From positions 44,474-108,473 of the forward strand of contig DBTV01000036.1 in the NCBI GenBank assembly GCA_002307235.1: 64,000 bases of DNA. The letters are read 5' to 3'. This DNA comes from Acidobacteriaceae bacterium UBA1307 (GTDB lineage: Bacteria > Acidobacteriota > Terriglobia > Terriglobales > Acidobacteriaceae). The translations under genes were made by a program, and so were the position numbers. Numbering within the stretch: the first letter of the stretch is position 1; each line of letters starts with the position of its first letter. Shown in pieces: positions 62,001-64,000 of this stretch. The notes beneath the pieces are model-generated. The model saw only the letters and a list, made by a program, of their open reading frames with translations. It was not told the DNA's origin and ran no database searches.

Positions 62001-62440
62001 CGAGCTACGCCCCAACTGCTTTGCGCCGCCGTGGCGGTCTCCTCGGGCTTGGCCCGGGAGGCGAGTGTCAGCTCGAAGTCCTTTTCCTGGTCCGGGGAGG
62101 CGGCGTTCACGAGAGCTTCGACGGCGGCGGTCGCAAAGCCGGCGAGCTCGGTCCGCAGCACGTAACGGCCATTCTGGGGCAGCTTGAGTTGCCAGGCGCC
62201 GCGAAGGTCGGTGGTGGTGGAAAACCTTTTCCCCGTCAGAACATGTTGCGCCGTCACGGCGACGCCGGGCAGCGGTGTTGTTCCGCTCTTCACCACTCCG
62301 TGCAACCGCCCGCCCTGCGTCGCGACCGTAGCCTCTGCCGGAGCGGGTTGCTGTGCCGCGCCCATCCAGCTCAACGTTGCCAGCACAGCCACGGCTACCG
62401 CGCTCTTCCAGATTCCTTGCGCCATCGTTCTCCCCATCAT
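59069..62440 (-). CDS. Oar-like TonB-dependent receptor with carboxypeptidase-regulatory domain
   Basis: 1123-residue outer-membrane protein. A signal peptide (VAVAVLATLSWMGAAQQ) precedes a carboxypeptidase regulatory-like (Ig/CNA-B) domain (LHGVVKSGTTPLPGVAVTAQHV, ATTDLRGAWQL-like). A low-complexity region follows (poly-Gly/Met/Phe around residues 230-270). The remaining 800 residues form the beta-barrel, ending VSSAGSMRSFQFESRFRF with the terminal aromatic needed for BAM recognition. No TonB box or plug motif is clear. Such receptors probably import or bind large substrates. Divergent from the XRE regulator. Confidence 0.88.
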   Translation of the reverse strand: MMGRTMAQGIWKSAVAVAVLATLSWMGAAQQPAPAEATVATQGGRLHGVVKSGTTPLPGVAVTAQHVLTGKRFSTTTDLRGAWQLKLPQNGRYVLRTELAGFATAAVEALVNAASPDQEKDFELTLASRAKPEETATAAQSSWGVARPAAVRTLNGRGAQSLSLESTLGADTEAQAGTQTAAELPSAASSADVSSESVAISGQSGRVSAMAGQDMDRMRDAMEAARAMGGGQPGGLFGGGGGGGFGGGFGGPGGMMGGGPGGRGNFRSFNAAQPHGSVFWSGSNSALDAKSFSLSGQSQDKPASGTNKFGITFMSAPYIPGLTKPSGKDSIFLSLNGQRNSTPSDNYATVPTLAERTGDFSASGLAKIYNPTTLAQFVTNGVANVIPQGSIAAQATALLNYFPAPNLSGDDSYNYHRMTTAQTNTTAFGARYMRTLGKTTQTRRGFSTRRTQSQGLRQSVNFNYNWTRSAADNVNIFPELGGKTQSESNSLSAGYTLGYHRINNSFTVNWNRTHSQATNFFTGGQDIETEFGIVSSTGTALHTSALNYGLPNVTLSSLQGLSEQQPSFQTQQTISVSDTVSWRAGKHNMRFGGDYRRVHNDVLGGSNATGTFTFTGLFTENASGDTSTGSSVADFLLGLPQSTTINVSAAKSYLRDNVLDGYAMDDWRVNSQLTLNYGLRYEYFAPYTEKNGHLAMVDTNADGAFTSVTEVQAGGTGTASGKLPAGLVFANHKAVSPRLGFAWRVPWLPQTVVRAGYGINFMVGQYGSFAKLMAHQPMPNDASFVNQQTNLQSSSSCARGTSTTCLTLAKGFGSPDTVGNYGVDPHYKLPYVQAWNVNLQKTLPWSMVLNAGYNGSKSSNQATTIAPWATTASAKTNPNDVSFTYAMGAASAHFHAGTLSVQKRLSGGLALGAFYKYAHAIDNAASPAQNWQNLNAEQSNSSYDVRHSVNGNYLYQLPFGPDKTWATSGLLARLLEGFSISGVFQFATGTALTPSYQASVTDVARGTAGTERPDRVAGQSITAGGGTAKKWFNTAAFTTPAGEFGTASRYSIPGPGTVSNNMTLSRTVSMGSTRSWEFRATSTNVFNTVQYSGVDTNVASSTFGRVSSAGSMRSFQFESRFRF

Positions 62441-62692
62441 TTTGTTCTCTGTAGCAACAGACGCAGCTTGGCCTCTGCTGGTTTACCTCATCGGATTTAT
62501 AGTGCGAATCTGTCCATCCAGCAGGGGCAAGTTCCCGCAATAGTACTCACGGAAAAGTCGAGAATAAAACTTAAGTAACATATTTATGGGTGCTTTTGTA
62601 CTTGCATCACATATCCCTTGCATGTTAACTGTTAAGTCAATAATCTATTGAGCGCCACTGGCAAAGCACCTTCTGCCACAGCGAACGGAATT
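62441..62692. promoter_or_regulatory. Divergent regulatory region with a TTAACTGTTAA palindrome
   Basis: AT-rich region between the TonB receptor and the XRE gene. TTAACTGTTAA (62625-62635) is a perfect inverted repeat near the XRE start and a plausible operator for that protein. Further AT-rich words (ACTTAAGTAACATATTTAT) lie at 62569-62587. Promoter elements are not certain. Confidence 0.4.
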
Positions 62693-63049
62693 ATGACCTC
62701 CATGAAGATTGGTACTATCCTACGTGCGCATCGGCTCCAGAAGGGTCTCTCGCAGGGAGACATCGAAAAGAAGACGGGGCTTTTGCGTTGTTACCTTTCG
62801 CGCGTGGAGAACGGCCATACCGTTCCCTCGCTTGACACGCTTTCAAAGATTGCCCAGGCTCTCGACGTGCCCATCGCGCAGTTTTTTGCCGATGACGCCC
62901 TGGCTCATCAGATGAACACGCAGCAGCTCTCCGATGAGGAGCTGCGTTTTCTTACCCAGATTCGCCGCTACTCGGTCAGCTTGAACGAGAGTGACCGGAA
63001 GCTGCTGCTGGCGATGGTGAAGAAGTTCGCTGCGACAGCGGTGCGGTAG
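62693..63049 (+). CDS. XRE-family helix-turn-helix regulator
   Basis: 118 residues. The HTH_3 domain spans about 5-65: KIGTILRAHRLQKGLSQGDIEKKTGLLRCYLSRVENGHTVPSLDTLSKIAQALDVPIAQFF, with recognition helix LLRCYLSRVENG. The C-terminal half is a charged helical region likely to mediate dimerisation (EELRFLTQIRRYSVSLNESDRKLLLAMVKKF). ATG 62693 or 62702 could be the start. Its divergence from the TonB receptor gene suggests a regulatory link, unproven. Confidence 0.85.
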   Translation: MTSMKIGTILRAHRLQKGLSQGDIEKKTGLLRCYLSRVENGHTVPSLDTLSKIAQALDVPIAQFFADDALAHQMNTQQLSDEELRFLTQIRRYSVSLNESDRKLLLAMVKKFAATAVR

Positions 63050-63277
63050 GGGCGGGGCTCAAGTCCTGTCCTTTCCCTGTTTTTCTGTCGGACTGGAGTG
63101 GGCAGGAGTTTCGCGCCTGGATCAGGCCGGAGATCGTGCTGATGCAGGAAGCCTCACAGATAGAAGTTCCGGCGCAGTTTGTGCGTTGCCATAGAGTGGC
63201 TTGTTGTTCTCCCACGCAAGCGACAAAGACAAATACGTCGCGAGGATGGGGCACCCGAACTTCACATCATCAGGAAA
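63050..63277. other. Intergenic stretch between the XRE gene and ffh
   Basis: About 230 bases without a supported gene, repeat or RNA. With the hairpin that follows it makes the 324-base gap between the two convergent genes. Confidence 0.4.
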
Positions 63278-63340
63278 AATGCTCTAAAAGAACAGGCTGC
63301 AATCTCTCAAGAAGATTGCAGCCTGTTCTTTTAGAGCATT
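63278..63340. terminator. Perfect 28-bp hairpin, terminator of ffh
   Basis: AATGCTCTAAAAGAACAGGC and onward (63278-63305) is fully complementary to 63313-63340, with a seven-base CTCAAGA loop. On the minus strand it is followed by UUUUUCCUG, so it is a strong intrinsic terminator for ffh. The outer AATGCTCTAAAAG arms resemble the ends of the R2 elements. Confidence 0.85.
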
Positions 63341-63373
63341 GAATGTCGACGAAGAGTTTCTTAAGACAGCGGC

Positions 63374-64000
<627 letters not shown>

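Overview
This window looks like a chromosomal contig of a high-GC soil-type Acidobacteriota, probably class Terriglobia (Acidobacteriaceae-like). The main clues are two VWFA-related proteins of the kind widespread in acidobacteria (11876-12916 and 56707-58794), a very large Oar-like TonB-dependent receptor with a carboxypeptidase-regulatory N-terminus and a glycine-rich stretch (59069-62440), many GTG starts, and gene gaps filled with short palindromic or low-complexity repeats. The assignment is inferred from gene content; no 16S rRNA or tRNA gene was seen.

Layout. 1-1.7 kb: end of an unknown gene, then a HipA-like kinase gene overlapping a DUF3037-like gene. 1.8-8 kb: AI-2E-type permease, DipZ-like thioredoxin, class II aldolase (fba), trmO, and a tight block of methyltransferase, yggS and yggU. 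8-18.4 kb: mostly housekeeping, with trxB, serB, a Tat-exported DUF2264 protein, a VWA protein, a trans-sulfuration enzyme, tsaB-rimI, a DUF465 protein, psd-pssA and an ASADH-like (USG-1-like) protein without its catalytic cysteine. 18.5-19.8 kb: an ArsR-type repressor divergent from a flavodoxin-like reductase, with a striking double-dyad operator between them. 20-21.7 kb: dgt and a small membrane protein. 22-33.4 kb: an electron-transfer region with etfA, etfB, DUF1543, a fused FixC-FixX (ETF:quinone oxidoreductase), an 11-haem cytochrome c fused to a b-type membrane domain, and a long acyl-CoA dehydrogenase. A second HipA-like gene and a broken transposase sit inside this region.

33.7-41.8 kb: a papain-fold-like secreted protein, DUF190 plus crcB (fluoride exporter) with a recognisable fluoride riboswitch, a second PLP trans-sulfuration enzyme, a secreted protein, a deoxyhypusine-synthase-like protein and a GH18 hydrolase. 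41.9-53.7 kb: acyltransferase 3 (possibly leaderless), RibBA with a degenerate RibA half, two small or secreted hypotheticals, a large TPR protein, a cupin, a FUSC transporter, purH and a rhomboid protease. 53.8-56.7 kb: queD-queE-queC (7-deazaguanine synthesis) and a KdsC-like phosphatase. 56.7-64 kb: VWFA protein, TonB-dependent receptor, divergent XRE regulator and the 3' part of ffh.

The most unusual features are the HipA-like/DUF3037-like pair and its orphan paralogue, the double operator at 18978-19025, the fluoride riboswitch, the RibA and ASADH homologues with lost catalytic motifs, the multihaem b/c fusion beside an ETF system, and at least six families of dispersed repeats at gene ends. 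One of these is a roughly 115-bp inverted-repeat element whose end contains the stop codon of two genes. I did not find a CRISPR array, phage, intact insertion sequence or secondary-metabolite cluster.
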